A stretch of 64,000 bases of DNA from Elusimicrobia bacterium GWB2_63_22 (lineage in GTDB: Bacteria; Elusimicrobiota; Elusimicrobia; Elusimicrobiales; UBA9959), in the NCBI GenBank assembly GCA_001799735.1, contig MGUA01000008.1, positions 71,175-135,174 of the forward strand. Reading direction: 5' to 3'. Positions within the stretch are counted from its first letter, which is position 1. The number at the start of each line of letters is the position of its first letter. This document shows, one piece after another, positions 17,282 to 28,476 of this stretch. The notes below the pieces were generated by a model. It was given only the letters and a program-made list of their open reading frames with translations. It was not told the DNA's origin and ran no database searches. The position numbers were made by a program, and so were the translations under genes.

Positions 17282-17638
17282 ATGACCATAGAAGAATTCG
17301 AGGTGCTCGCGGCCAAGGCGCTCAGGCGTCTGCCGCGCCAGTTCCGCGCGCGCCTGGACAACGTGATCCTGACGGTGCAGGCCGCGCCCAGCAGGGCGCA
17401 GGCCCGCCGCTTCGGCGCGGGACTGCTCGGGCTCTACGAGGGCGTGCCTAATACCGAGCGCGGCACCTGGTACAGCGGCGCCATGCCGGACAAGATCACG
17501 CTGTTCATGAAGAATATCGAGAAGGCCGCAGGCGGGGACGGCCGGGTGGAAGCGCAGATCCGCCACGTGGTGATGCACGAGATCGCCCACTATTTCGGAA
17601 TGGACGACGACGAGCTTATAGAGAAAGGTCTTTACTAG
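17282..17638 (+). CDS. Small zincin-like metallopeptidase family protein
   Basis: A 118-residue protein ending in VVMHEIAHYFGMDDDELIEKGLY, where HExxH plus the downstream Asp form the zinc site of the small minimal metallopeptidase family (PF06262-type). The N-terminal helix FEVLAAKALRRLPRQFRARL and the middle segment LGLYEGVP also match that family. Activity and substrate are not established for most members. It follows the EamA gene by 18 bases and its stop overlaps the convergent rimO stop by four bases, so there is no space for a separate terminator. Confidence 0.9.
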   Translation: MTIEEFEVLAAKALRRLPRQFRARLDNVILTVQAAPSRAQARRFGAGLLGLYEGVPNTERGTWYSGAMPDKITLFMKNIEKAAGGDGRVEAQIRHVVMHEIAHYFGMDDDELIEKGLY

Positions 17639-18942
17639 GCCAGCCGGACGGCTTTAGCCTTGCGCAGGTAGCCTACCGCGCCCACCAGTTTTGTCTTTAC
17701 CATGTCCCCTGCCTTCAGCGTCTGGCCCTCCGGGGCTTCCACTTCCACCCTGCCGTCTATCTCCGGCGCGTCGCGGTAGGTGCGGCCGAAAACGGGGGAA
17801 TCCATCAGCACGTCGAATTTCTTGCCCTTCAGTTCCAGGTTGATGGCGTCCAGCACGCGGCTCTGGGCCTGGATCAGCGCCCCCGCCCGCTCTTCTTTCA
17901 CGTCCTCCGGGACCTGCCCGGGGAAACCCGCCGCCGGGGTGCCCGGCTCCCTGGAATATTTAAACACGCCCACGCCGTCCAGGCGCGCCTTCTTGACGAA
18001 GCCCAGCAGCCGGTTGAAATCCTCCTGGGTCTCCCCGGGAAAGCCGACTATGAAATTGGTGCGGAGGGCGATGTCCGGCATGGCGCGGCGCAGTTCCGCT
18101 ATCTTGTTCTTGATGGATTTTTCCGTGGAGGAGCGGTTCATGCGCTTGAGGATGCGGTCCGAGACGTGCTGCAGCGGCATGTCCAGGTAGCGGACTATGC
18201 TCTTGTTGGCCCGCATTACCTCTATCACCTCGCTGCTGAGGCGCTCGGGGTACACGTACATCAGCCGCCACCACTTCACGCTTTTTATCTGCAGCAGCGT
18301 GTTGAGCAGCCACGCCAGGCGGGGGCGGCCGTAGATGTCCGCCCCGTAGGAGGTGGTGTCCTGCGCTATCAGGGAGATCTCCACGGCCCCGCTCTCCGCC
18401 AGGCCGCGCGCCTCCTCGGCCAGGGCCTCCACGGGCTTGGACCGGAAATTCCCGCGGATGGAGGGGATAAGGCAGTAGGCGCAGCGGTTGTCGCAGCCGT
18501 CGGCGATCTTGAGGTAGGCGCTGTGGCGGGCCGTCAGCCGCGCCTTTATGCGCGGCGAGGCCAGGGGGCCTTCGGCGGGCAGGATATAGTTGCGGCCTTC
18601 TTCTATGGCTTTGGCCGCCTTGGCCAGGGCGTGTATGCCCACCAGGGCGTCCAGGTCCGGGAAGCGCGCCAGAAGCCCTTCCTTCTCCCTCTCGACGAGG
18701 CAGCCGGCTACCATCACCTTGGCGAGCTTGCCCCGCGCCTTCAGGCGCAGCAGGCGCTTTATCTCGCCCTCCGACTCCTCCACGGCCGAGCCCAGGAAGG
18801 CGCAGGTGTTTACCAGCGCCGCGTCGGCGCCGGCCTCGTCGGGAGTGATCTCCCAGCCGGCCGCGGCCAGCTCGCCCGCCATCACCTCGGCGTCGGAAAG
18901 ATTCTTCGGGCAGCCTAAAGAAACGATGAACAGTTTGGGCAT
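17635..18942 (-). CDS. rimO: Ribosomal protein S12 methylthiotransferase RimO
   Basis: A 435-residue methylthiotransferase that adds a methylthio group to an aspartate of ribosomal protein S12. The N-terminal UPF0004 domain shows its three cluster cysteines in SLGCPKNLSDAE, VNTCAFLG and VAGCLVER; the radical SAM motif is DGCDNRCAYCLIPSIRG; and a C-terminal TRAM domain covers about residues 370-435. SLGCPKNLSDAE is specific to RimO rather than MiaB. The start has a normal length and is followed upstream by a 43-base gap from the CorA-like gene, which reads in the same direction. Confidence 0.96.
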   Translation of the reverse strand: MPKLFIVSLGCPKNLSDAEVMAGELAAAGWEITPDEAGADAALVNTCAFLGSAVEESEGEIKRLLRLKARGKLAKVMVAGCLVEREKEGLLARFPDLDALVGIHALAKAAKAIEEGRNYILPAEGPLASPRIKARLTARHSAYLKIADGCDNRCAYCLIPSIRGNFRSKPVEALAEEARGLAESGAVEISLIAQDTTSYGADIYGRPRLAWLLNTLLQIKSVKWWRLMYVYPERLSSEVIEVMRANKSIVRYLDMPLQHVSDRILKRMNRSSTEKSIKNKIAELRRAMPDIALRTNFIVGFPGETQEDFNRLLGFVKKARLDGVGVFKYSREPGTPAAGFPGQVPEDVKEERAGALIQAQSRVLDAINLELKGKKFDVLMDSPVFGRTYRDAPEIDGRVEVEAPEGQTLKAGDMVKTKLVGAVGYLRKAKAVRLA

Positions 18943-18985
18943 AATAGAGGCGGGCGGGAGACTGCCCCGCGCCGGCGCGGAGGGC

Positions 18986-19912
18986 TTAATGCTTTTCGAG
19001 GCGCTTGATGAGGATGAACGTGGACGCGCCGAGGCCCAGCATCGCGGTCAGGAACAGCGCGTAGGCCAGGGCGGTGTGCTGCACGCCTATGATGGACTTC
19101 AGCTCGGACATGCCGCCTACCCCGGCGAAGAAGCTGGGCACCGCCACGGCGATGACGATGGCGTTGAGGTTCTTCATCAGGATGTTGAGGTTGTTGGCCA
19201 CGATGGAGGCGCGCGCGCCGACCAGCGAGGAGAAGATGTTGGAATAGATCTCGGCCTGGCGGTAGCACTGGTTGTTCTCGATGATGATGTCGTCGAGGAA
19301 CTCTATGCTCTTCTGCGTGAGCTCCATTTTTTCCGTGTTGTGCTTGAGGCGGTCGATCACGTAGGAGTTGGCGTTGATGGCGTTGAGGTAATAGACCAGG
19401 CTCTTCTCCAGGGTGAAGAGGTTGAGCAGGTGGCGGTTCTCCATCGAGTGGGTGATCTTGCTCTCTATCTCGTCGGCGATCATGTTGATGACCTTGAGAT
19501 GCTCCATGAAATGGAAAATGGAATTGTAGATGAGCTTGAGGAACACCTCGCGGATGCCGGCGACCTGCTTGAAGTACTTGCCGGAGAACATGTTGATGTC
19601 CTCGGACAGCGCCAGGATGAGCTTGTCCTTGAACAGGAACAGGCCCATCGAGGAGACCTTGAACATGAAGTGATCTTTGGAGGAATAGTTCTTGGGCCGC
19701 TTGAAGATGAGCGCAAGGTGGTCCGGTTCGAACTCCATGCGGGCGGGCTCTTCGGGGTCGAAGGCGGAAGTGAAGTTGTGCTCGTCGAGGTTGAACTGCT
19801 CGGTCAGCCACTTTTTCTCGTCGTCGGTGGGGCTGACGACCACCCAGATATCGGGGGTTTCGGCCTCGACCTGCTTTATCTGGTGGTTGTCTATTTTATA
19901 GCGCTTTATCAT
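18986..19912 (-). CDS. CorA-like divalent cation transporter family protein, variant signature
   Basis: A 308-residue protein with the CorA layout: an N-terminal alpha/beta cytosolic domain, a long helix region (residues about 130-245) and two C-terminal membrane helices. The expected YGMN pore signature between them is replaced by FFAGVGGMSELK, so the canonical Asn is missing. CorA proteins move magnesium, cobalt or nickel and work as pentamers; variants without GMN may have altered ion selection or another role. It lies between rimO and sucD in a leftward series, with gaps of 43 and 35 bases. Fold assignment is firm, cation specificity is not. Confidence 0.88.
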   Translation of the reverse strand: MIKRYKIDNHQIKQVEAETPDIWVVVSPTDDEKKWLTEQFNLDEHNFTSAFDPEEPARMEFEPDHLALIFKRPKNYSSKDHFMFKVSSMGLFLFKDKLILALSEDINMFSGKYFKQVAGIREVFLKLIYNSIFHFMEHLKVINMIADEIESKITHSMENRHLLNLFTLEKSLVYYLNAINANSYVIDRLKHNTEKMELTQKSIEFLDDIIIENNQCYRQAEIYSNIFSSLVGARASIVANNLNILMKNLNAIVIAVAVPSFFAGVGGMSELKSIIGVQHTALAYALFLTAMLGLGASTFILIKRLEKH

Positions 19913-19947
19913 GCTCTCGTTCCGGTCCGTCCGCTACCCTTATTCTA

Positions 19948-20859
19948 CTATTTCCGCGCGGCCTTTGCCTTGGACGGTTTCAGGCGCCTGGCCACGGCCG
20001 CGCCTATCTCCGAAAGATTGTCCACCACGGTGGCGCCGGCCTTCTTAAGGGCCTCCACCTTGGAGGCGTGCGTGCCAGCGTTCCCCTCCACTATGGCCCC
20101 GGCGTGGCCCATGCGGCGGCCGGGGGGGGCCGTCTTGCCCGCCACGAAGCAGAACACCGGCTTGGTCATCTCTTTCTTTATGTAGCGGGCCGCGTCCTCT
20201 TCGGCCGCGCCGCCGATCTCGCCTATCATGATGACGGCCTTGGTAGCCGGGTCGGCCTGGAACAGCCGCAGCGCGTCCACGAAATTCATGCCCTGCACCG
20301 GGTCGCCGCCTATGCCCACCACCGAACTCTGGCCCAGCCCCTGCGAGGTGACCTGCCAGACGGCCTCGTAGGTAAGCGTGCCGGAGCGCGACACCACGCC
20401 CACGGAGCCCTTCTTGTGGATATAGCCGGGCATGATGCCGGCCTTGCACTCGCCCGGGGTGATGACGCCGGGACAGTTGGGCCCCACCAGCGTGACCCGG
20501 GGGCCGCAGGCGTTGACCGCCGCGAGGCGCTTTTTTACCCTCACCATGTCCATCACGGGGATGCCCTCGGTGATGCAGATGATCACGGAGACGCCGGCGT
20601 CGGCGGCTTCCAGGATGGAGTCGGCCGCGTAGGGCGGCGGCACGAAGATCAGGGAGGCGTTGGCCCCGGTGGCTTTTACGGCGTCCTTGGCGGTGTTGAA
20701 CACCGGCAGGCCGAGGTGCGACGTGCCGCCCTTGCCGGGCGTGACCCCGCCTACCACTTTGGAGCCGTAATCGATGCACTGCTGGGCGTGGAAAGAGCCC
20801 TGCGCCCCCGTGAAGCCGTGTACCAGCAGTTTGGTCTTCTTGTTCAAAAGTATGGACAT
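19948..20859 (-). CDS. sucD: Succinate--CoA ligase (ADP/GDP-forming), alpha subunit
   Basis: A 303-residue alpha subunit. The CoA-binding Rossmann domain begins [32 protein letters not shown] and [16 protein letters not shown] are conserved; the phosphohistidine lies in [13 protein letters not shown]. With SucC it converts succinyl-CoA to succinate with formation of ATP or GTP, or runs in reverse. The gene follows sucC after 16 bases, so they form one transcript. The divergent korAB genes encode the enzyme that makes or uses succinyl-CoA, giving a two-step module. Confidence 0.97.
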   Translation of the reverse strand: MSILLNKKTKLLVHGFTGAQGSFHAQQCIDYGSKVVGGVTPGKGGTSHLGLPVFNTAKDAVKATGANASLIFVPPPYAADSILEAADAGVSVIICITEGIPVMDMVRVKKRLAAVNACGPRVTLVGPNCPGVITPGECKAGIMPGYIHKKGSVGVVSRSGTLTYEAVWQVTSQGLGQSSVVGIGGDPVQGMNFVDALRLFQADPATKAVIMIGEIGGAAEEDAARYIKKEMTKPVFCFVAGKTAPPGRRMGHAGAIVEGNAGTHASKVEALKKAGATVVDNLSEIGAAVARRLKPSKAKAARK

Positions 20860-20875
20860 AGGTTCTCCGTGAAAA

Positions 20876-22036
20876 TTATTTCCGTGCCGCGGCCACGGCC
20901 TTCTGCGCGGCTTCCCACAGCGAGTCGGCCTGCTCCAGCTTGAGGCCGGATTTCGCCAGGATCTCTTTGCCTTCCTTTACGTTGGTGCCTTCGAGCCGCA
21001 CTATCAGCGGCACTTTGATGCTCACTTTCTTGGAGGCCTCCACCACGCCGGCGGCGATATTGTCGCACTTCATGATGCCGCCGAAAATGTTGACCAGCAC
21101 GGCCTTCACCTTGGGGTCCTTGAGGATGATCTGGAAGGCCTTCGTGACCTGGTCCACGTTGGCGCCGCCGCCCACGTCCAGGAAGTTGGCCGCGTCGCCG
21201 CCGGCCATCTTTACGGTGTCGAGCGTGGCCATGGCCAGGCCCGCGCCGTTGACCATGCAGCCGATGTCGCCGTCGAGGCCGATATAGTTGATGCCGATGG
21301 CCTTTGCTTCTTTCTCTATCTCCGAAGCCTCGTGGTCCGGTTTTGCCGCCTGGTCCTTATGGCGGAACAGCGCGTTGTCATCGGTGACTATCTTGGAATC
21401 TATCGCCAGCAGGCGGCCGTCCCTGGAAATTATAAGGGGGTTCACCTCCACCAGGCTGGCGTCCATCTCGACAAAGCACTTCACCAGCTGGCGGGCGAAA
21501 GCGGTGAACTCGCAGAAATTTTTCTGGGGGATGCGCAGGTCGAAGGCCAGCTGGCGCGCCTGGAAGTCCAGCAGCCCGGCCTCCGCGTCCACCGCCACCT
21601 TCAGGATCTTTTCCGGCTGGGTGGCGGCCAGCTCCTCTATGCTCATGCCGCCCTCGGCCGAGGCTATGATGGCGGGGCAGCCGGCCTTGCGGTCGAGCAC
21701 CACCGAGATATAGATCTCCCGGTCTATGGCGGCCGCGTGCTCCACCAGCACCTCTTCCACCGTCAGGGCCTTGCCCTGCGTCTGGTGGGTGACGATCTTC
21801 ATGCCCAGCATCTGCCCGGCCAGCTCGCGCGCTTCGGCGGCGGTCTTGGCCAGCTTTACGCCGCCGGCCTTGCCGCGGCCGCCGGCCAGCACCTGCGCCT
21901 TCACCACCCAGGGGCCGGCGCCGTCTATAACGAGCCCGTCCATGCTGTCGCCGATCCTGATCACGCCGCAGCGGGGCAGCATGGGGATGCCGTAACGCTC
22001 AAAAACTTCCTTGCCTTCATATTCGAGAAGCTTCAT
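20876..22036 (-). CDS. sucC: Succinate--CoA ligase, beta subunit
   Basis: A 386-residue beta subunit with an N-terminal ATP-grasp domain ([18 protein letters not shown], and [20 protein letters not shown] for nucleotide binding) and a C-terminal flavodoxin-like CoA ligase domain ([29 protein letters not shown]). The ATG at 22036 is chosen because it has a GGAGG site six to seven bases upstream and gives the standard length; an ATG at 22087 would add 17 Pro/Ala/Gly-rich residues that do not belong to the family. It shares a 157-base divergent control region with korA. Confidence 0.97.
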   Translation of the reverse strand: MKLLEYEGKEVFERYGIPMLPRCGVIRIGDSMDGLVIDGAGPWVVKAQVLAGGRGKAGGVKLAKTAAEARELAGQMLGMKIVTHQTQGKALTVEEVLVEHAAAIDREIYISVVLDRKAGCPAIIASAEGGMSIEELAATQPEKILKVAVDAEAGLLDFQARQLAFDLRIPQKNFCEFTAFARQLVKCFVEMDASLVEVNPLIISRDGRLLAIDSKIVTDDNALFRHKDQAAKPDHEASEIEKEAKAIGINYIGLDGDIGCMVNGAGLAMATLDTVKMAGGDAANFLDVGGGANVDQVTKAFQIILKDPKVKAVLVNIFGGIMKCDNIAAGVVEASKKVSIKVPLIVRLEGTNVKEGKEILAKSGLKLEQADSLWEAAQKAVAAARK

Positions 22037-22085
22037 TAAAATCCTCCAAAAACCGGGGGCCGCGCCCGCGGGCGGCGGCTGAATC

Positions 22086-22110
22086 ATTATAAGACAATTT
22101 GTAGTATAAT
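22086..22110. promoter_or_regulatory. Divergent -10 elements for sucCD and korAB
   Basis: TATAAT reads rightward at 22105-22110 (before korA) and leftward from 22091 to 22086 (before sucC). They are only 13 bases apart in an AT-rich island, so transcription of the two operons must be coordinated or competitive. I found no convincing -35 boxes. Confidence 0.5.
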
Positions 22111-22136
22111 TTTGGCATCAAGGTAAAGCCGAAAAA

Positions 22137-22157
22137 AAGGGGCCTTTCCGGCCCCTT
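22137..22157. other. Hairpin in the korA leader; leftward terminator geometry
   Basis: AAGGGGCC (22137-22144) pairs with GGCCCCTT (22150-22157). In the leftward direction the stem is followed by seven or more T, the shape of an intrinsic terminator; in the rightward direction it would be a 5' UTR hairpin about 37 bases before korA. Confidence 0.5.
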
Positions 22158-22193
22158 CCGCCGCGTCTCCGGCGCGGCCCCAGAGGTGCGGAA

Positions 22194-24047
<1,854 letters not shown>

Positions 24048-24048
24048 T

Positions 24049-25047
24049 ATGGAACTCAAACTTACAGCCAAGGATTTTTCCTCCGGTCTGCCCGTGAAGT
24101 GGTGCCCCGGCTGCGGGGACTTCGCCATCCTGAACATGATGCAGAAAGTGTTCGCCGGGATGGGCCTGCCGCACGAGAAGTACGCGGTCATCTCCGGCAT
24201 CGGCTGCTCCAGCCGCTTCCCGTATTACGTCAACACCTACGGCTTTCACTCCATCCACGGCCGCGCGGCCGCGGTGGCCTCCGGCGTGAAGCTCTCCAAC
24301 CCGGACCTGGCGGTCTGGGTGATCACCGGCGACGGCGACGGCCTGTCTATCGGCGGCAACCACATGATGCACGCCATCCGCCGCAACATCGGCCTCAAGA
24401 TCGTGCTGTTCAACAACCGCATCTACGCGCTCACCAAGGGCCAAGCCTCGCCCACCACCCAGCCCGGCACCAAGACCAAGAGCACGCCGGCGGGCTCTAT
24501 CGATTACCCGTTCAACCCGGCCCGCTTCGCGGTGGGCCTGGACTGCACCTTCGTCGCGCGCGGCCTGGACAACGATATCCCCGGCACCACGGCCATCCTG
24601 GAGCGCGCCGCCAGGCATAACGGCACCACTTTCGTGGAGATCTTCCAGAAATGCGTGCCGTTCTCCGACAAGGAGTTCGACCCGCTCAAGGACCCGGCCA
24701 CCCGCGAGGACGTGCTGCTGCGCGTGGAGCACGGCAAGCCGCTGGTGTTCGGGACCAGGAAGGACAGGGGCATAGTGTTCAAGAACTTCAGGCCCGAGGT
24801 GGTTTCTTTCGAGCCCGGCCTGCCGCCGGCCGATATCGCCGTCTACGACGAGGCCAACGCCGAGATGGCCTACCTGATCAGCGGCTTCTCCCAGCCGGAG
24901 TTCCCTGTGCCGGTGGGCGTTTTCCGCTCCACCGACAAGCCGTCCTTCGAGGAGCTGTATTACGAGCAGGTCAGGCATATCGGCGACACCAAGGAGCACG
25001 AGCTGGAAACCCTGCTCGCCGGCCCCGACGCCTGGGAAATAAAATAG
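24049..25047 (+). CDS. korB: 2-oxoacid:ferredoxin oxidoreductase, beta subunit
   Basis: A 332-residue thiamine pyrophosphate subunit. The TPP/magnesium motif is visible as ITGDGDGLSIGGNHMMHA followed by NNRIYALTKGQASPTT, and the cluster-ligating cysteines begin at PVKWCPGCGDFAILNM with another in SGIGCSSRFPYY. The length is that of archaeal-type and bacterial KorB. It follows korA after a single base and ends just before a bidirectional terminator. No separate ferredoxin or delta subunit gene is in the window, so the electron acceptor must be encoded elsewhere. Confidence 0.94.
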   Translation: MELKLTAKDFSSGLPVKWCPGCGDFAILNMMQKVFAGMGLPHEKYAVISGIGCSSRFPYYVNTYGFHSIHGRAAAVASGVKLSNPDLAVWVITGDGDGLSIGGNHMMHAIRRNIGLKIVLFNNRIYALTKGQASPTTQPGTKTKSTPAGSIDYPFNPARFAVGLDCTFVARGLDNDIPGTTAILERAARHNGTTFVEIFQKCVPFSDKEFDPLKDPATREDVLLRVEHGKPLVFGTRKDRGIVFKNFRPEVVSFEPGLPPADIAVYDEANAEMAYLISGFSQPEFPVPVGVFRSTDKPSFEELYYEQVRHIGDTKEHELETLLAGPDAWEIK

Positions 25048-25068
25048 GCGGCCCCGGCCTCCCGTAAA

Positions 25069-25098
25069 AAAGCCCCGCGGACCGCCGCGGGGTTTTTT
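25069..25098. terminator. Bidirectional intrinsic terminator after korB
   Basis: Stem CCCCGCGG (25073-25080) with CCGCGGGG (25085-25092), preceded by six A and followed by six T. It separates the rightward korAB unit from the leftward gene that ends at 25113. Confidence 0.9.
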
Positions 25099-25112
25099 GT
25101 CGGCCGTGGCCG

Positions 25113-26009
25113 TTAGCGCGGGGGGAAGACCAGCCGGGTGGTCTCGCCGCCGTTGACGAAGGAGCCTTTTGAAACGCTTCCTTTGCGGGAGAAGCCCCAT
25201 CTTACGTAGTACTGCCGGCCGGCTTCCAGCGGGCGCCTGAATTCCGCGGCCAGGGCGGAGAAGTCCAGCCGGTACAGCTCCGCCGGCTCCAGCTCCAGTT
25301 CTTTTTCCAGGATCACGCCGTCGAACCAGTGCGGGTTGTCCTGCTTGAGCGTAAATTTAATGACGGTGCGCTCGGCTCCCGGTAGCCCCCTGTAAAACTC
25401 CGCCCACTTGTCCTTGAGCTCCAGTACCGGCGCCTCCCCTCCGGCGGGCAGCTCCCAGAGCCGGGCCGTTATCCCGGAGGGGTCGGGGTTTTCCGCTATC
25501 TTCCCCTGCGCCAGGGCTTCCACGCGGTATACCGGGCGCCCGGGCTTCTTTATAATCTTGTAGTCATGCGAGGCCTCCGCCACCTCTACCGTCAGCGTGG
25601 TATCCTCCAGGCATAAGCCGAAGACCTCCCGCTCCCAGGGCAGCGGGGTTCTTTCTCCGGTAAGCTCAACTGTGACTTTCCGGGTCTCCCTGCGCAGGAG
25701 TTTTTCGTAGCAATGCCGGCCGTCCTGGTAGTCTTCGCAGACCGTCTCGAAGACGTGGCTCGTAAGGGTGACCGGGGAGGAGACTGCCGGGGCCCCGGCC
25801 CGGAACGAGACGAATTTGCAGCCCTTGGTGGCGCGCAGTTTATTGAAGAAGTCCAGCTTGGCCGGGCTGGCTTCGGGCGCGGGGGGCGCCGCTTCCATAA
25901 AGGCTCCAAGTTCGAAGCCCTGCGTGAAATCCGCTGCCGGCCGGGCCGCGGCCGGGGAGATGAGCGCCGCCGCGAGCGCGGCTCCTAAGAGATCTTTCAA
26001 TTTGACCAT
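25113..26009 (-). CDS. Exported protein of unknown function
   Basis: A 298-residue protein with an N-terminal signal peptide (MVKLKDLLGAALAAALISPA, cleavage near AAA-RPA). The mature part is beta-rich and contains four cysteines in the first half (TKGCKFVSF, ETVCEDYQDGRHCYEK, FGLCLEDTT), which could form disulfides in the periplasm. I do not recognise the family. The gene stands alone: a terminator at its end is shared with korB, and an AT-rich stretch with a palindrome (26061-26075) lies upstream. It is divergent from the beta-barrel gene at 26216, so a shared control region is possible. Confidence 0.75.
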   Translation of the reverse strand: MVKLKDLLGAALAAALISPAAARPAADFTQGFELGAFMEAAPPAPEASPAKLDFFNKLRATKGCKFVSFRAGAPAVSSPVTLTSHVFETVCEDYQDGRHCYEKLLRRETRKVTVELTGERTPLPWEREVFGLCLEDTTLTVEVAEASHDYKIIKKPGRPVYRVEALAQGKIAENPDPSGITARLWELPAGGEAPVLELKDKWAEFYRGLPGAERTVIKFTLKQDNPHWFDGVILEKELELEPAELYRLDFSALAAEFRRPLEAGRQYYVRWGFSRKGSVSKGSFVNGGETTRLVFPPR

Positions 26010-26060
26010 TGTTTCGTCCTTTTACTCCCTGATTGAGCGCAATACGCCGCCAAAACAGCG

Positions 26061-26075
26061 TAATACATTGTATTA
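26061..26075. promoter_or_regulatory. Perfect palindrome in divergent control region
   Basis: TAATACATTGTATTA is a perfect 7-bp inverted repeat around a central base, in the 206-base gap between two divergent genes and inside an AT-rich patch that may also supply -10 elements. It has the shape of a dimeric repressor site, but no cognate regulator is evident. Confidence 0.35.
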
Positions 26076-26165
26076 TCCGGCGGCCCTTTCCACAAGGGCC
26101 CAAGGGCCCGTCAGCCGCCTGGGCCCCGCGGCCCGACCCGGGAGCATTTCCCTGGCGGAATGTAA

Positions 26166-26171
26166 TATAAT
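26166..26171 (+). promoter_or_regulatory. -10 element before the beta-barrel gene
   Basis: TATAAT lies 44 bases before the ATG at 26216. A small stem (CGGAC/GTCCG, about 26178-26192) occupies the leader. No good -35 was found. Confidence 0.4.
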
Positions 26172-26215
26172 TTGCGGACGGACCTTTGTCCGATATTCAG
26201 AAGTGGGGGGGATAG

Positions 26216-27559
26216 ATGAAGAAAACAATAAGCCTTTTAGCGCTGGCCTGCTGTTTCGCCGCCGCCGACGCCGGGGCGCAGACGTACCAATTGATGGAGA
26301 TGATCGTGGTGGGCGCGCCCCTGACGAAGGGCAACGCTTTTCAGCGCCTGGTGCGCCCGTACCGGGACCGCACCGAGCGCTTTTCCAGCGCCCGGCTGGA
26401 CGCCCTGCAGATGTCCATAGCCGTGGGCGACCCCGCCGACGAGCTGACGCTGGAAGGCTGGGGCGACAACCGCGCCGACCTGCGCAAGGGCGCCTCCCGG
26501 GTAAAGGCGGAGTACGGCAAACTCTCCGGGGACGGCTACACCGGCAACACCAACGACGAGGATTATCCCGGCGACAGGCTGGGCGCCTACGGCCGTTTCG
26601 GCTCTTTCGAGGCGGAGCTCTCCCGCTTCGGCCAGGATGAGAAGACCGTGGCTTCCGGCGCCAGCGAAACTTACAACGAGACCGGCGCCGGGGCCGGCCT
26701 GGCTTTCGGCGCGGAAAACGTCAGGCTGGGCCTGCACGGCAATTTCAACAAGCGGGAGTATACCGACAACGACCAGGAGTATGCCAATAACGCCGCCGGC
26801 GGCGCGCTGGCGGTGAGCGCCGGGATCTTCGAGCTGGGCGCTACCGCCGATTATGTGGACCGCGGCACCAGGAACGCTACTTTTGAGGAGACGCGCAGTG
26901 GCCCCCTGCTGGGGGCGCAGGCCTTGATAAAGCCTTTTGGCGGGCTGCGGGCCGCCCTGCGGGCTTCCGTGGCCAAGCTGTCCGGAGAACTTGAGGGCGG
27001 CGGCAACACCTACGACTTCGAGGGTAACAATAACGAGCTCGGCGCGAGGGCCGAGTGGGCTTTTGAGGCGTTCCCGCTCACCATAGCGGCCAGCGCCGAA
27101 AAACTCTTCATGGACCCCGGGTATAGCGGCCCCGGCATTTCTGCCTCGGCCGAGGTCAACAATATCTCCAAGGCCCTGGGCGCCGTGCTGCGGCCTTTCG
27201 GCGGCCGCCTCCTGCTGGGCGCGGAGATCAAGGACGTTGTCATGGAGTACGACCAGCATCTTAACGGCGCCCTTGCCAGCGCCAGCGAGATAAAGGCCAA
27301 TACCGCCACGGCCGGCGCCGAGGTGTGGCTGCTGCCCGGCCTGGCCCTGCGCGCCTCTTTCCAGCGGCTGGAGTTGGATACCAGCGGCAACATGGGGAAC
27401 AGCGAGACGCTCTACAATGTAATGGGGGGCGGCGTCGGCCTGAAGGGCGAGCACTATACGCTGGACGCCTCCGTCCGGCGCCTGGAGGAGGACCCCGACG
27501 ACGGCGGGATGGGGGACAGGCTGATGGAAATACGGCTGATGTACGGCTACCGGTTCTAA
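26216..27559 (+). CDS. Outer-membrane beta-barrel protein, unknown function
   Basis: A 447-residue protein with a signal peptide (MKKTISLLALACCFAAADAG AQ cleavage region) and a mature chain dominated by alternating hydrophobic/polar strands rich in Gly, Ala and aromatic residues (for example VRLGLHGNFNKREYTDND), ending in LMYGYRF. A terminal Phe with alternating residues is the signal recognised by the BAM machinery, so outer-membrane insertion is likely. Spacing suggests about 16-18 strands. No substrate motif is visible and I do not assign a porin family. The gene has its own promoter-like element and a strong terminator. Confidence 0.75.
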   Translation: MKKTISLLALACCFAAADAGAQTYQLMEMIVVGAPLTKGNAFQRLVRPYRDRTERFSSARLDALQMSIAVGDPADELTLEGWGDNRADLRKGASRVKAEYGKLSGDGYTGNTNDEDYPGDRLGAYGRFGSFEAELSRFGQDEKTVASGASETYNETGAGAGLAFGAENVRLGLHGNFNKREYTDNDQEYANNAAGGALAVSAGIFELGATADYVDRGTRNATFEETRSGPLLGAQALIKPFGGLRAALRASVAKLSGELEGGGNTYDFEGNNNELGARAEWAFEAFPLTIAASAEKLFMDPGYSGPGISASAEVNNISKALGAVLRPFGGRLLLGAEIKDVVMEYDQHLNGALASASEIKANTATAGAEVWLLPGLALRASFQRLELDTSGNMGNSETLYNVMGGGVGLKGEHYTLDASVRRLEEDPDDGGMGDRLMEIRLMYGYRF

Positions 27560-27577
27560 ACCGCGCGGCCGTAAAAG

Positions 27578-27605
27578 AAAAGCCCCGCTCCGGCGGGGCT
27601 TTTTA
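27578..27605. terminator. Bidirectional intrinsic terminator
   Basis: AGCCCCGC (27581-27588) pairs with GCGGGGCT (27593-27600), with A-rich sequence to the left and TTTTT to the right. It serves the beta-barrel gene and the convergent acetyltransferase gene. Confidence 0.9.
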
Positions 27606-27615
27606 TTTGAGCTTT

Positions 27616-28476
27616 TTAGAGGGGTTTGAGCATCTCGTACTGGCCGGCGAAAGTTTGCAGGCCGTGCTTTTTAAAGAAGCTGACGGCCGCGTCGTCGGCG
27701 CTCTCCACGTTCAGGCAGGTCATCCTGTCGCAGTCCGGCGGCAGGGCGGCCGCGAGTCCCCGCAGCAGCAGGGAGCCCAGGCCGCGCCGCCTGAAGTCTT
27801 TGGCGACGGCCAGCTGGGGAATGTCGCCGTTGGGCTTTATCGCCCCGCAGCCGGCCAGCGCGCCGTCCAGGAAGACGCCGAGCAGCGTCAGCTCCCCCGG
27901 GTAGCGCAACAGCGCGTCGTCGGAATTCTGCCAGGAGGGCGCCCAGTCGCGGAAAGCCGCTCCCTCCTTAAGCTCTGCCCGCTCCAGCGGGCGCAGTTCA
28001 ACCCCGGCCGGCGCCTGGCTTTCCGCCAGGGCGGCGCGGCTCCCCTTGAAGCAGTCGAACTCGCGCGTTATGGTAAAGCCTTTCTTCCTGTACAAGTTCA
28101 GCGCCGGGGCGTTGGTCTTTATGACCTCCAGCAGGTATTGCGCCAGGCCGGCGCGCCTGAGCAGGGAGAAACTTTCAGCCGCCAGCGCCCCGGCCAGGCC
28201 GTAGCCGCGGCGTTCGGGGATCACGCCGGTGCCCAGGTCGTAGGCCGTCGGCAGGCCGCTCCACTCCCCGCGGCCGTTGAGGACGAAACCCACCAGGCGC
28301 CCGTCGTCGAAAGCCCCGGTGGAGACGGCCGGGTCGAAGCCACGGAGCGCGTTATTGTCGCGGAAGCCTTCCAGGGTCAGCCTGACCGGGACCTGGTAGT
28401 CGGAGAAGGCCTCGAGGAAGCAGGCCAGGATCTCTTCGTCCGGCACCCCGGACAGCGTGCGGTATTCTGCGCTCAT
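27616..28476 (-). CDS. Double-domain GNAT acetyltransferase
   Basis: A 286-residue protein with two GNAT folds. The first has VIPERRGYGLAGALAAE (residues about 92-108) and NLYRKKGF, the second VAKDFRRRGLGSLLLRG (about 225-241) and FFKKHGL; both contain the RxxGxG/A loop that binds acetyl-CoA. Two-domain GNAT proteins acetylate small molecules or peptides, but the substrate cannot be told. The ATG at 28476 overlaps the stop of the SpoIID gene (ATGA), which decides the start although the frame is open further upstream. Confidence 0.85.
   Translation of the reverse strand: MSAEYRTLSGVPDEEILACFLEAFSDYQVPVRLTLEGFRDNNALRGFDPAVSTGAFDDGRLVGFVLNGRGEWSGLPTAYDLGTGVIPERRGYGLAGALAAESFSLLRRAGLAQYLLEVIKTNAPALNLYRKKGFTITREFDCFKGSRAALAESQAPAGVELRPLERAELKEGAAFRDWAPSWQNSDDALLRYPGELTLLGVFLDGALAGCGAIKPNGDIPQLAVAKDFRRRGLGSLLLRGLAAALPPDCDRMTCLNVESADDAAVSFFKKHGLQTFAGQYEMLKPL

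Noticed and set aside
22137-22157. Rightward terminator for a gene upstream of korA
   Set aside because: No rightward gene lies upstream; the T-run is on the left side of the stem, so it could act only in the leftward direction.
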